Part shown: positions 5,206 through 12,764 of the stretch, in pieces
Layout: the number at the start of each line of letters is the position of its first letter
How positions within the stretch are numbered: position 1 is the stretch's first letter
Assembly (NCBI GenBank): GCA_964520785.1
Contig: CAZFQG010000136.1
Coordinates: forward strand, 1 to 17,363
Reading direction: 5' to 3'
DNA length: 17,363 nt
Source: CAZFQG01 sp964520785
GTDB taxonomy: Bacteria > Planctomycetota > Planctomycetia > Pirellulales > Thermoguttaceae
Notes under the pieces: model-generated
Told to the model about the DNA's origin: nothing
The model's input: only the letters and a program-made list of their open reading frames with translations
Databases searched by the model: none
Program-made: the position numbers and the translations under genes

Positions 5206-8202
5206 TTGGCTAGTCCCGTTCGAGGGCAGGTCGATCTGCCGATCTCGTCGGCGGCGGAGGCAATTACTATCCGGGCAAATACGGCACAAAGGTGGATACA
5301 GGGGGAATACGAAGTTTGGGCACTGGAAGGGGACTGCGTATTGCATCAGGGTCAGGCATCCGCCCGGGCCGACCGTGCCGTCATTTGGATTAATCGCGCG
5401 GCACCGGGGCTCCGTGGCGAAAATCAAGTCCTGGCGTATCTGGAAACCGGCGTAGTGGTAGAGCGGCCCACCAAGGCTGGTGGTACTCCGATCCGCGTGA
5501 CCGACTCGCAGTGGTTCGGGCGGTTTTCGACGGTCGCGGCAGTCCAGGTCGATGCACGTCGCGAACTGCCAGTCCCGGCCCAGAAACCGGATATCTATGA
5601 ACGGGCCCTGGCCTACCGAATGCCCAAGCCGGTTCTTCCATCGCGCGCCGATCCAGAGGTCCAACCGGCGCAATTCACGGAGTTCCTCCAGGGTGCCGGC
5701 ACGAACCTCCAAGCCGGGTCCGGCCGGCGGCGTATCCGCGTCTTCCCCCGGACCACGGCGCCGGTGCAAGCCCATTGGTATCCCGATCCGGCTACCAATC
5801 AGTGGATCGGTATCGTCGATTCCGGCGTCAATCTAATCGTCGAAGGTCTCCCGGATATCGGGACGATCGACGTCTCGGCGGATCGCGTTCTCCTCTGGAT
5901 GCACAGCGATATCGAACCGAGTCTCACCGGGGACCAGTTCCAGGACGGCAACATTCCGCTCGAGCTGTACCTTGAGGGAAACGTCGTCTTTCGGCAGGGC
6001 GAACGGGTCATCCACGCGACGCGGATGTACTACGACGTCGCCAACCGCATGGGAACCGTCCTTGAAGCCGAACTCCTAACCCCGGTTCCGGAATACGAGG
6101 GTCTGTTGCGGCTCCGCGCGGAGGTTCTTCAGCAGCGAGGCGAAGGGCAGTTCTTTGCGCGGGATTCTTTCGTAACCTCCAGTAGAATGGGGGTACCCGG
6201 ATATCGTCTCCAAGCCGGATCGATCCAATTCAGCGAACACGAGCGGCTGGCCGTCGACCCGTTTACCGGCGCACCGCTCGTGGATCCGCTTACCGGGGTG
6301 CCGGCCGCTCGCTCCGAACGGATGGTGACGGGGCGAGACGGACTGCTTTATCTGGGTCCGGTCCCGGTCTTCTACTGGCCCTTCGTGGCGACCGACACGA
6401 CCGAACCGACCTTCTACATCCGAAGTCTCAGCCTCGGAAACGACGGTGTCTTCGGCTTCCAAATCCTGAGCGGTTGGGACGGGTACCAACTTTTCGGGAT
6501 CAAAGACAAGCCGGCGGGAACGGATTGGGATATCAGCCTGGACTACCTTTCGAAACGGGGCCTGGGCCACGGCACCACTTACACCTATTCGCGCGATACG
6601 TTCTTGGGGACGGCTGGTCCAGCGACCGGGCTGGTCGATTACTGGGGAATTAAGGACCACGGCGTGGACAACCTGGGACGCCTCCGCCGGGACCTTGTCC
6701 CCAATCGAGACTACCGTTATCGCCTTTTCTGGAATCACCGCCAGCTCCTTCCGGCGGACCTGCTGCTCACCGCGGAGGTGGGTTTGATCAGCGACCGAAA
6801 CTTTCTGGAGCAGTACTTCGAGCAGGAATGGGACGAACTGAAGGATCCCGAGACCGGCGTGGAACTCCGCCAAACCCGGGACAACCGGTCCTGGGCCTTG
6901 TCCGTGGATGGAAGACTAAACGACTTCTTCACCGAGACGGAGTGGTTCCCCCGCCTGGACCATTTCTGGCTGGGCGAGCCGCTTCTGAACGACGTGTTCA
7001 CCTGGTACGGGCATTCCAACGTCGGATACGCGCGTCTGCGACAGGCAAGCGTGCCGTCCGACCCGCGAGAGGCGTCGAGGTGGATTCTCGAACCGTGGGA
7101 TTACTCCCGCGAGGGCATTCGTTTCGCGACGCGGCACGAGTTGAACTGGCCGATTCAGACGGGTCCCGTGAAGACGGTCCCTTATATCTTGGGCGAATAC
7201 GCTCATTGGGGTCAGGATATCAACGGGGACGATCTGGATCGCCTCTACGGCCAGGCGGGCATCCGCGCGAGCCTGCCGATGTCGCGCGTAGACTCCTCCG
7301 TCCAGAGTCGCCTATGGAACCTGCATGGATTGGCGCACAAGGTCGTCTTCACGTGCGACGCGTCGGTCGCCGATTCGAACCGGAGCCTGGACCTTCTTCC
7401 GATGTACGATCAGTTAGACGATTACGCGATCGCCGCCTTCCGTTATCGGATGCCGTTCAACACGTTCGGCGCGGCGCCGCTGCCGCCGGACCCTCCGTTT
7501 CCCTATATTCCCCCCCAGTTCGACGAACGGCACTATGCGCTGCGATACGGACTGGGAAGCCGGGTAAGCGCTTCTTCGACCGAAATCGCGGATAACCTCG
7601 TCGCCGTACGCCTCGGCGCGAATCAGCGTTGGCAGACGAAACGAGGAAGGTTCGACAACCGCCGGATTCTCGATTGGATCACGCTGGACACGAATCTTAC
7701 CCTCTTTCCCGATCCCGATCGCGACAATTTCGGCGAGGTTCCCGGCATGTTCGATTACGACTTCCGTTGGCATATCGGAGACCGTACCACGCTGGTTTCC
7801 GACGGTTACGCCGATTTCTTCGATGACGGGCTGAAGATGTTCACCGTCGGGGCATTCCTCACGCGCCCCCCGCGTGGGCGTCTGTACATAGGATTTCGGA
7901 CGTTCGACGGACCGTTCCAAAGCCGCGTCATGTCGATCTCGTACGACTACCGGATGAGTCCCAAGTGGATTTCGACGTTCGGCACCGCCTTCGATTTGGG
8001 CAAGGACGGGAATATCGGACAGAATTTCAGCATCACGCGGATCGGAGAGTCGTTACTGATCAGCGCCGGATTCACCGTCGACGCCAGCCGCGACAACGTC
8101 GGAATCAACCTGGCGATCGAACCGCGATTCCTGCCTAAGAAACGCCTGGGGAACGTCGGCAGCGCCGAGATTCCCGCCGCTGGTGCTTATGGACTGGAGT
8201 GA
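5206..8202 (+). CDS. lptD: LptD-like outer-membrane LPS assembly protein (OstA family); start unresolved
   Basis: A 998-residue protein from the only standard in-frame start near the 5' end, a TTG at 5206. Residues ~18-95 (ITIRANTAQRWIQGEYEVWA onward) and ~205-290 look like two OstA/LptA-type beta-jellyroll segments. PVFYWPF (387-393) is the LptD motif at the entry to the barrel, and the remaining ~600 residues alternate aromatic and polar residues as in a large outer-membrane beta-barrel. With LptA/B/C/F/G partners elsewhere, it would insert lipopolysaccharide into the outer membrane. The frame stays open back to 5065 and encodes a clear signal-peptide core (LLQLLVTLWLGLA then S-P-V-R-G-Q) ending just after 5206, but no ATG, GTG or TTG precedes it in frame. 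The TTG start would remove export, so the true start is probably upstream with a hidden indel or a rare start codon. A repeated DPFTGAPLV/DPLTGVPAA motif occurs near residues 351-368. Confidence 0.82.
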   Translation: MASPVRGQVDLPISSAAEAITIRANTAQRWIQGEYEVWALEGDCVLHQGQASARADRAVIWINRAAPGLRGENQVLAYLETGVVVERPTKAGGTPIRVTDSQWFGRFSTVAAVQVDARRELPVPAQKPDIYERALAYRMPKPVLPSRADPEVQPAQFTEFLQGAGTNLQAGSGRRRIRVFPRTTAPVQAHWYPDPATNQWIGIVDSGVNLIVEGLPDIGTIDVSADRVLLWMHSDIEPSLTGDQFQDGNIPLELYLEGNVVFRQGERVIHATRMYYDVANRMGTVLEAELLTPVPEYEGLLRLRAEVLQQRGEGQFFARDSFVTSSRMGVPGYRLQAGSIQFSEHERLAVDPFTGAPLVDPLTGVPAARSERMVTGRDGLLYLGPVPVFYWPFVATDTTEPTFYIRSLSLGNDGVFGFQILSGWDGYQLFGIKDKPAGTDWDISLDYLSKRGLGHGTTYTYSRDTFLGTAGPATGLVDYWGIKDHGVDNLGRLRRDLVPNRDYRYRLFWNHRQLLPADLLLTAEVGLISDRNFLEQYFEQEWDELKDPETGVELRQTRDNRSWALSVDGRLNDFFTETEWFPRLDHFWLGEPLLNDVFTWYGHSNVGYARLRQASVPSDPREASRWILEPWDYSREGIRFATRHELNWPIQTGPVKTVPYILGEYAHWGQDINGDDLDRLYGQAGIRASLPMSRVDSSVQSRLWNLHGLAHKVVFTCDASVADSNRSLDLLPMYDQLDDYAIAAFRYRMPFNTFGAAPLPPDPPFPYIPPQFDERHYALRYGLGSRVSASSTEIADNLVAVRLGANQRWQTKRGRFDNRRILDWITLDTNLTLFPDPDRDNFGEVPGMFDYDFRWHIGDRTTLVSDGYADFFDDGLKMFTVGAFLTRPPRGRLYIGFRTFDGPFQSRVMSISYDYRMSPKWISTFGTAFDLGKDGNIGQNFSITRIGESLLISAGFTVDASRDNVGINLAIEPRFLPKKRLGNVGSAEIPAAGAYGLE

Positions 8203-8289
8203 CGGCTTTTCCGCCGTGGGATCAACCAGCAAAACGGAAAAACCGGGCTCATCGACGAACGGAAATTACACGCCAGAAAGAGAGAAAGG

Positions 8290-8682
8290 ATGCGCGATAC
8301 CGAAGACCGATTTCCGGAACGTGGATGGCTGGATAAGTTCGCCGACGTCTTTCGCGGTTTGAAACTGGGCGTCCGCGGCCAGAGCAGCTTTCTCGCGCAC
8401 TTCTTCATCGCCGTCGTCGTCATCGCGACGGGGATCGTCTTCTCCGTCGATCGAGAGGAGTGGTGCCTGCTCGTTCTGTGTATCGGAAGCGTTCTTACCG
8501 CCGAAATGTTCAACAGCGCGCTTGAATCCCTGTCCCGCGCAATCAGTGACGAATACGACATTCACCTTGGAAACGCCCTCGACATCGGCAGCGCGGCCGT
8601 GCTGATCGTTTCCACGGCCGCGGCGGTCGTGGGACTCATTATTTTCGTAAACCGCTTGGCGGGTATGTTGGGCTGGTGGTAA
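8290..8682 (+). CDS. dgkA: DgkA-family membrane lipid kinase (diacylglycerol/undecaprenol kinase)
   Basis: A 130-residue protein with a basic N-terminal amphipathic segment and three membrane helices (about 35-53, 58-75, 100-122). The signature AEMFNSALES (71-80) and LDIGSAAVLI (97-106) align with E. coli DgkA: E72, N75, E79 and D98 correspond to E69, N72, E76 and D95. The enzyme phosphorylates diacylglycerol or undecaprenol with ATP at the inner membrane. The lysine next to the conserved aspartate in E. coli (K94) is leucine here, and the region of E28 reads RGQSSF. These may be planctomycete-type substitutions. AG-rich sequence (AGAAAGAGAGAAAGG) precedes the ATG. The 87-base gap after lptD, same strand, no clear terminator, suggests co-transcription as an envelope-lipid unit. 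Confidence 0.85.
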   Translation: MRDTEDRFPERGWLDKFADVFRGLKLGVRGQSSFLAHFFIAVVVIATGIVFSVDREEWCLLVLCIGSVLTAEMFNSALESLSRAISDEYDIHLGNALDIGSAAVLIVSTAAAVVGLIIFVNRLAGMLGWW

Positions 8683-8820
8683 GATTGGGGAATGAATCTT
8701 TCTGACCGGCCAACCTCTCCTGGGTCACGAGCAGGACACGTTCGACGCCACCGGAAAGCCGCTTCGATTCCTTGGTTCGATTGTCCTGCCCAAGTCGTCT
8801 GGACGTCTGCTTGTCGTGCT

Positions 8821-10065
8821 TCATTCCTGTAAGGGCTCCGGGACCCGGAGGCACGTCCATTTCCGGCAGAGTGAGGCCAGAGTTTCCGGCACTGATCCTT
8901 GGTGGCGTTGCAGAACGCCCTGCCACGCGGCGCTGTTGTCCTTCCACAGGGCGACGTCAATGCGATCAGGCAACTCGATCGAGACACCACCACCGACAAA
9001 CGACTTCAGACCGCCCGCGGCCATCGCTTCGAGTCCGCCCTGCTCATCTAACCGTACGGCAGCGACCCCCACGGCGTCAAAGGTCACCTCCCCACCGCGC
9101 ACGGTGAAGGTCTTCTGGATGGAATCTCCCGCCACCTCATTGGTGCCGGCGGCGTAGATGACGGTCCCGTCGAGAAGGCGCAACCGCCCCATGGTGGCAG
9201 GCACCATGCTCGAACCGTAGCGGGCCTTGTTGGGGGCACAAGGGGTGTGTAGGGCTCCACGCCCTTTGCCTTCAGGAATTCGATGATGGCGATTGCCACG
9301 TTGTCGCGATCCTGGGGCATCATGCTTTTCTGCAGGCTCGCGGCGCCGCCGAACGGGTTACCCTCGAAGTCGTTACTCCGAGCACCCACCTGGAACAGCC
9401 TCGTCTTACCGCCACCCGCAGCCTGCTTGAAGAAATCCACTGTGCCTGCCCCCTCGTACTCCGGGTTATAGAGTACTGCTGCGATGTAACATTGCGGTCC
9501 GTATTGGATCCTGCCTTCCTCACTGATTCTTAACGCGCCGCCTTCGATTTCGCAGTCGGGATGAGGTCCGCGTAGTAGCCGTACTCCCATAATATGTCGG
9601 CGACTCGCATTCCGACGTCCTCGAAGCCTGATCCGGTCCAGTTGGTCGCCGCGGCGTGCCCGAAGATAACGGCGACCGGACAGTCGATCGGCTTGGTCGA
9701 GATGTAATTGAGGAGCTGCACCCGGCATTCAGCCCGCATCAGACCGCCATTCAGAAGGCCCTTGTTCCAGTCGGGGTTCGTGAGCCAGTTAGGAAAACAA
9801 AGAGGCTGGGCCGGATCGAAGTCGGCAACATAAGCGGCCATTTAGGGATGCTGACTGTGGCCGAACCACATTTCCTGGGTCGTTACGTCAATGGATGCCG
9901 CTGTCGCGCATCACGTCGCGATTCTCCATCGTGATGTGCCTCCAAGTCCCAATACGGGTAACGGACGGGGGTCGCCGCCGATGTAGCGGCGGCCATCATA
10001 CACAGCATCGCGCAGCAACGAAGAGCGATTTCGATTGGCCGAATAGCAGTCGCGCTCATGGTCAT
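8821..10065 (-). pseudogene. Decayed secreted protein, GATase-like/beta-galactosidase-trimerisation-like region
   Basis: The pieces lie in order on the minus strand in changing frames. First is a signal peptide (ATG 10065; hydrophobic CCAMLCMMAAATSAA) and RYPYWDLEAH. The frame then changes near 9936 (ITMENRDVMRDSGI) and near 9893 (DVTTQEMWFGHSQHP). A TAA stop at 9844-9842 follows, then MAAYVADFDPAQPLCFPNWL to ADLIPT. It changes again near 9555 (EIEGGALRISEEGRIQYG to VEPYTPLVPP) and near 9233 in a G5 run (NKARYGSSMVPATMGRLR to the TGA at 8821). The patched product is ~415 residues. The middle, with DCPVAVIFGHAAATNW, YADLIP and a nucleophile-free 'VLYNPEYEG' strand, resembles the class-I GATase-like fold that follows catalytic barrels in beta-galactosidase-type enzymes (inference). 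The barrel itself appears absent or shortened. Its start overlaps the stop of the upstream glycosidase-like gene as ATGA with a strong GGAGG. Four frameshifts plus a stop argue for a true pseudogene. Confidence 0.75.
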
Positions 10066-12191
10066 TCCTCCGGCAGCATAATCGTGCGATACTTCTCGAA
10101 ATCCTTGGCGATCGGTGATCCCGCGCTAAGTTCCCAAAGGCTGGTATCCATTTTCTGAAGGGCAAGAACGGCCGTGATCCAACTGTGTGTCCAGCCGATC
10201 TCATTGGTCCACACTCCCCAGCCCCAATCGCCGTCGGATGCCCAGTAGTCCCACTTCTTGTAGTCGAACCCGCGGTACCACGTGCCGTCAAGTTCCGGGC
10301 GGGTTTGGCTTTGCGTTTGAGTCCGGATGAAGAAGTCGGCCATCCGTCGGGCACTCTGGGCGTAATCGGCGTTGCCAGTGGCGGCGGCCGCCTCGTGCAT
10401 GCCGAGGAAAGCGAAGTTAATGGTGTAGAGCGCGTCGGTCGCCGGATCGCCTGCCTGGTGGACCAGTGCACATTCGCCCGTACCGTATCCCGAGTTGGCC
10501 TGGACAACCTGGCCTGGAATCTGGGGGACCGCACCCGATTCGTCCTGGATCTTGATGACATACCTCGCCACTTCGTCCAGCCACCGGCGATGGTCGGGCG
10601 TGTCGTCGGCGCGTACCAGCCACGCGAGCGGCAGTAGCATGCGGCAGCGTTCCTGTTCATACCGGTTGGCTTCCAGCCGCCAGTTGGGATGGGCCTCCAT
10701 CATCCGGCGCACACCTTCCCTGCCGCGGGCCAGAAGCGGTTCATAGCCCGTCTTGTGGTAAAGCCAGAAGTAAGTCGCCCAGATGTAGCACTGCATGTGG
10801 GGACAGTAGTCGATGTGCTCGAGATTGAAAAAGTGTCGCCAACCGTGTTGCTGGAGCGCCTGGTCGCCAATGTTCTGAGGCCGAAAGCCGTGGACGCCGG
10901 TAGTGCGGAAGTTGGCAAGGATGCCGCGGAGGATGGAGGCGTCCCAGCGGTCGGTCTTCAAGAGGGCGGCCGAGCCGATGGCACTAAGCAGCGCCCGGGC
11001 GTTGTCGTCGCCCCAGTAGCCGCCGGTGATGTCTCCCGTATGATAGGACAGCAGTCCGTAGGCGGCGTTGTTCGGGTCTGCGCGGTGGAGCTGACAGATG
11101 ACCGAGTCAAAGAAGACAAGATCGTTGAGGGTATGAGCCAGCTTCTCGTGAGAGGCATTCCGATCGAGGGCGAAACCGAAGCTCAGCCCCAGGGCGGCTT
11201 CCAGGTTGCAGTCGGCGCGGGCTGATCTGCTGACGGCTTGCGAGCCGTCGATGAAAATGCGTTTGGAGATGTAGCACTCCGCGATGCCAAGCGCGCCGTC
11301 GCCGACGGGCCAGTCGGGGGAAATGCCGGCCTGGCCTTCTTGCGGAGGCCAGTCCTCATGAATGAGCAAGCGGGATTTCCGGTAGTAGTCGACGCCCCGC
11401 CGGATGGCTTGGTCCAGGGCGTCGTCCGGTAAAGGCTGGTCGGGTCCGTACATGGGTCGGACCGTCGGCGCCCACGTCAGCGCAGGAACGGTCGCGCCCG
11501 GGGCCAACCACGCCAAAATGTGCTCCCATATCGGCGCCCAGGCCTCCGTAGGCGCATAGCGTGCGGTGACAAACTGACTCAACTTGGTGGTGGCGACCAA
11601 AACGTTTCCGGCCGGGTGTTCGAAGAGCAGCGGATGGGCGGCTTCGGTTATGCCGTAGACGGCATGGTCGTACCCTTCCACCTGGGTGAGAACCATGTGG
11701 GGATTGGAAGCCTCGACAGGCAGGTAATGGCAGTCGTGGACCATCACAATACGCATCTTCTTGAGCCTCGGCTCGAAGAAGTCGGAAGCCAACACGGTGC
11801 GCTCGACGACAGCGCCGTAATGCCCGGTCCTTTGGTAGGCGGGCTCTTTGAATTCGAGCGATTTGAGCGAGGCGGGGTATTCGACATAGAGCCGGAGATT
11901 CTTCTGCGTGGCAAGGTCGAAGTCGGCCGAGGTCAGAGGGGTTCGTTCGGTGGGATAGCCGTCGGCCAGCAACAGGACCGCGGCACCCCGGGGCGCCTGG
12001 CGGAGTGCTTCGGCCGGCGTGTCGAATCGCGGGTAGGCCCGATCGCTTCTCAGAAGAACTCGATAAAGGTCGTTGTCGGCCGCGCAACTGAATACCAGCT
12101 CCGGCGCGCCCTCCTCCACCGCCAGGGTCGGCGTAAGGCAACATGCGGTTATTGCCACCATCGAGGCGATACGCGGCAAGGAGGTTCTCAT
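10062..12191 (-). CDS. Secreted six-hairpin glycosidase-like protein with N-terminal GATase-like domain
   Basis: A 709-residue protein; ATG 12191 follows AAAGGAG at seven bases. Residues 1-24 are a signal peptide (T-L-A cleavage). Residues ~30-235 form an alpha/beta domain (AAVLLLADGYP at 70-80; LVATTKLSQFVTARYAPTEAW at 198-218 in the last part, like ThuA/GATase-type domains). From ~255 to 690 the helical pattern with repeated aromatic and glycine-rich loops (GLLSYHTGDITGGYWGDDNAR, 379-399; HIDYCPHMQCYIWATYFW; EIGWTHSWITAVLAL near the end) is that of an (alpha/alpha)6 barrel, as in many glycoside hydrolases and lyases. D395/D396 are possible catalytic acids, not proven. The substrate is unknown; export and fold point to polysaccharide degradation. 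The downstream gene, coupled by a 4-base overlap, is decayed. I did not recognise a numbered GH family. Confidence 0.72.
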   Translation of the reverse strand: MRTSLPRIASMVAITACCLTPTLAVEEGAPELVFSCAADNDLYRVLLRSDRAYPRFDTPAEALRQAPRGAAVLLLADGYPTERTPLTSADFDLATQKNLRLYVEYPASLKSLEFKEPAYQRTGHYGAVVERTVLASDFFEPRLKKMRIVMVHDCHYLPVEASNPHMVLTQVEGYDHAVYGITEAAHPLLFEHPAGNVLVATTKLSQFVTARYAPTEAWAPIWEHILAWLAPGATVPALTWAPTVRPMYGPDQPLPDDALDQAIRRGVDYYRKSRLLIHEDWPPQEGQAGISPDWPVGDGALGIAECYISKRIFIDGSQAVSRSARADCNLEAALGLSFGFALDRNASHEKLAHTLNDLVFFDSVICQLHRADPNNAAYGLLSYHTGDITGGYWGDDNARALLSAIGSAALLKTDRWDASILRGILANFRTTGVHGFRPQNIGDQALQQHGWRHFFNLEHIDYCPHMQCYIWATYFWLYHKTGYEPLLARGREGVRRMMEAHPNWRLEANRYEQERCRMLLPLAWLVRADDTPDHRRWLDEVARYVIKIQDESGAVPQIPGQVVQANSGYGTGECALVHQAGDPATDALYTINFAFLGMHEAAAATGNADYAQSARRMADFFIRTQTQSQTRPELDGTWYRGFDYKKWDYWASDGDWGWGVWTNEIGWTHSWITAVLALQKMDTSLWELSAGSPIAKDFEKYRTIMLPEE

Positions 12192-12310
12192 TTCTCTCTC
12201 CTTTGTGGGATTCTAGGATTAGGCGAGCGGCGCGTTTTATCCTCAACGCGGCCACAATCCGCGGTTTTCGCACGGCTGACCGAACCGTCATGTTAGCAAC
12301 GACAGCCAGC

Positions 12311-12328
12311 ATTAGTTACGAAACTAAT
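12311..12328. promoter_or_regulatory. Perfect palindromic operator candidate with central CG
   Basis: ATTAGTT-ACGA-AACTAAT has perfect 7-base arms around a four-base centre containing CG. Palindromes of this size with a central CG are typical of LacI-family operators. It sits 120 bases upstream of the secreted glycosidase-like gene. A possible -35 TTGACG (12349-12344, minus strand) with 17-base spacing puts a weak -10 (TAGTTT) inside the palindrome. No LacI-type regulator gene is in the window. Confidence 0.5.
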
Positions 12329-12345
12329 CGCGCGGCGCGAGCGCG

Positions 12346-12552
12346 TCAAGCACCATAATCCAAGATTCCGGGATCGACGGGCCCTCGAGGGGGGTAGCTG
12401 TAAGGCATTGTTCCGTAAGGGGTTGCGCGCCACGGGCAGCCTGGAAAAAACTTTCGGTTGGCAGCAACGAAATGGCCATTCGGGGCCGATGGGAGCACAA
12501 AGTGCATGGACGTGAGCTTGATTTGCTCTTCTGGCAACCGGGTAGGCGCCAC
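12346..12552 (-). CDS. Unrecognised coding-like fragment, 68 residues
   Basis: An open frame starting at GTG 12552 (in-frame stop TAG five to seven codons upstream) and ending TGA at 12346. Composition is protein-like rather than GC-shadow-like: it carries W, Y, F and H residues, PSAPNGHFVAANRKFF, PWRATPYG and a proline-rich end PVDPGILDYGA. No ribosome binding site is convincing. It may be the 3' remnant of a larger deleted gene rather than a complete gene. I do not recognise the family. The adjacent DUF2905 gene starts 20 bases away on the other strand. Confidence 0.3.
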   Translation of the reverse strand: MAPTRLPEEQIKLTSMHFVLPSAPNGHFVAANRKFFPGCPWRATPYGTMPYSYPPRGPVDPGILDYGA

Positions 12553-12572
12553 GTATTCGCGAAGGGAGCACT

Positions 12573-12719
12573 ATGAATCCACATTTCGGTTGGATCATTG
12601 TCATTCTGGGAGCATTCCTCGTCGTGATCGGAATCCTAGCGCTCTGCGCGGACCAAGTGCCGTGGCTCGGAAGGTTGCCCGGCGATATGGAGTTCAAAGG
12701 CGAGGGTTTCCGCTTTTGA
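12573..12719 (+). CDS. Truncated DUF2905-family small membrane protein
   Basis: A 48-residue frame from ATG 12573, with GGGAG six bases upstream, to TGA 12717-12719. Residues 6-26 are a hydrophobic helix, followed by the family signature PWLGRLPGDMEFKGEGFRF (30-48). DUF2905 proteins are usually ~65-75 residues with a second membrane helix right after a 'FYFP' segment. Here a stop follows FRF, and none of the three downstream frames encodes a hydrophobic helix, so the second helix is missing rather than frameshifted. Function of the family is unknown. It is either a recent truncation or a short form. It converges on the epimerase-family gene (12765). Confidence 0.7.
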   Translation: MNPHFGWIIVILGAFLVVIGILALCADQVPWLGRLPGDMEFKGEGFRF

Positions 12720-12764
12720 GCGGCCGTCGCGGTTCGCTCTCAACGGATTTCGTCGGCTATTGAT

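Noticed and set aside
6076..6873. 265-residue minus-strand frame inside lptD
   Set aside because: The plus strand is a continuous LptD-like protein; the antisense frame has no motifs.
8202..8217. ACGGC/GCCGT hairpin at the lptD stop as a terminator
   Set aside because: Five pairs, overlaps the stop codon, no T-run; lptD and dgkA more likely share a transcript.
8696..8830. Coding-like plus-strand stretch after dgkA (FLTGQPLLGHEQDTF onward)
   Set aside because: No start codon or ribosome binding site, begins right after a stop, and becomes antisense shadow of the pseudogene; too short to call.
11520..12296. 258-residue plus-strand frame over the glycosidase-like gene
   Set aside because: Antisense to an intact secreted protein with signal peptide and strong ribosome binding site.
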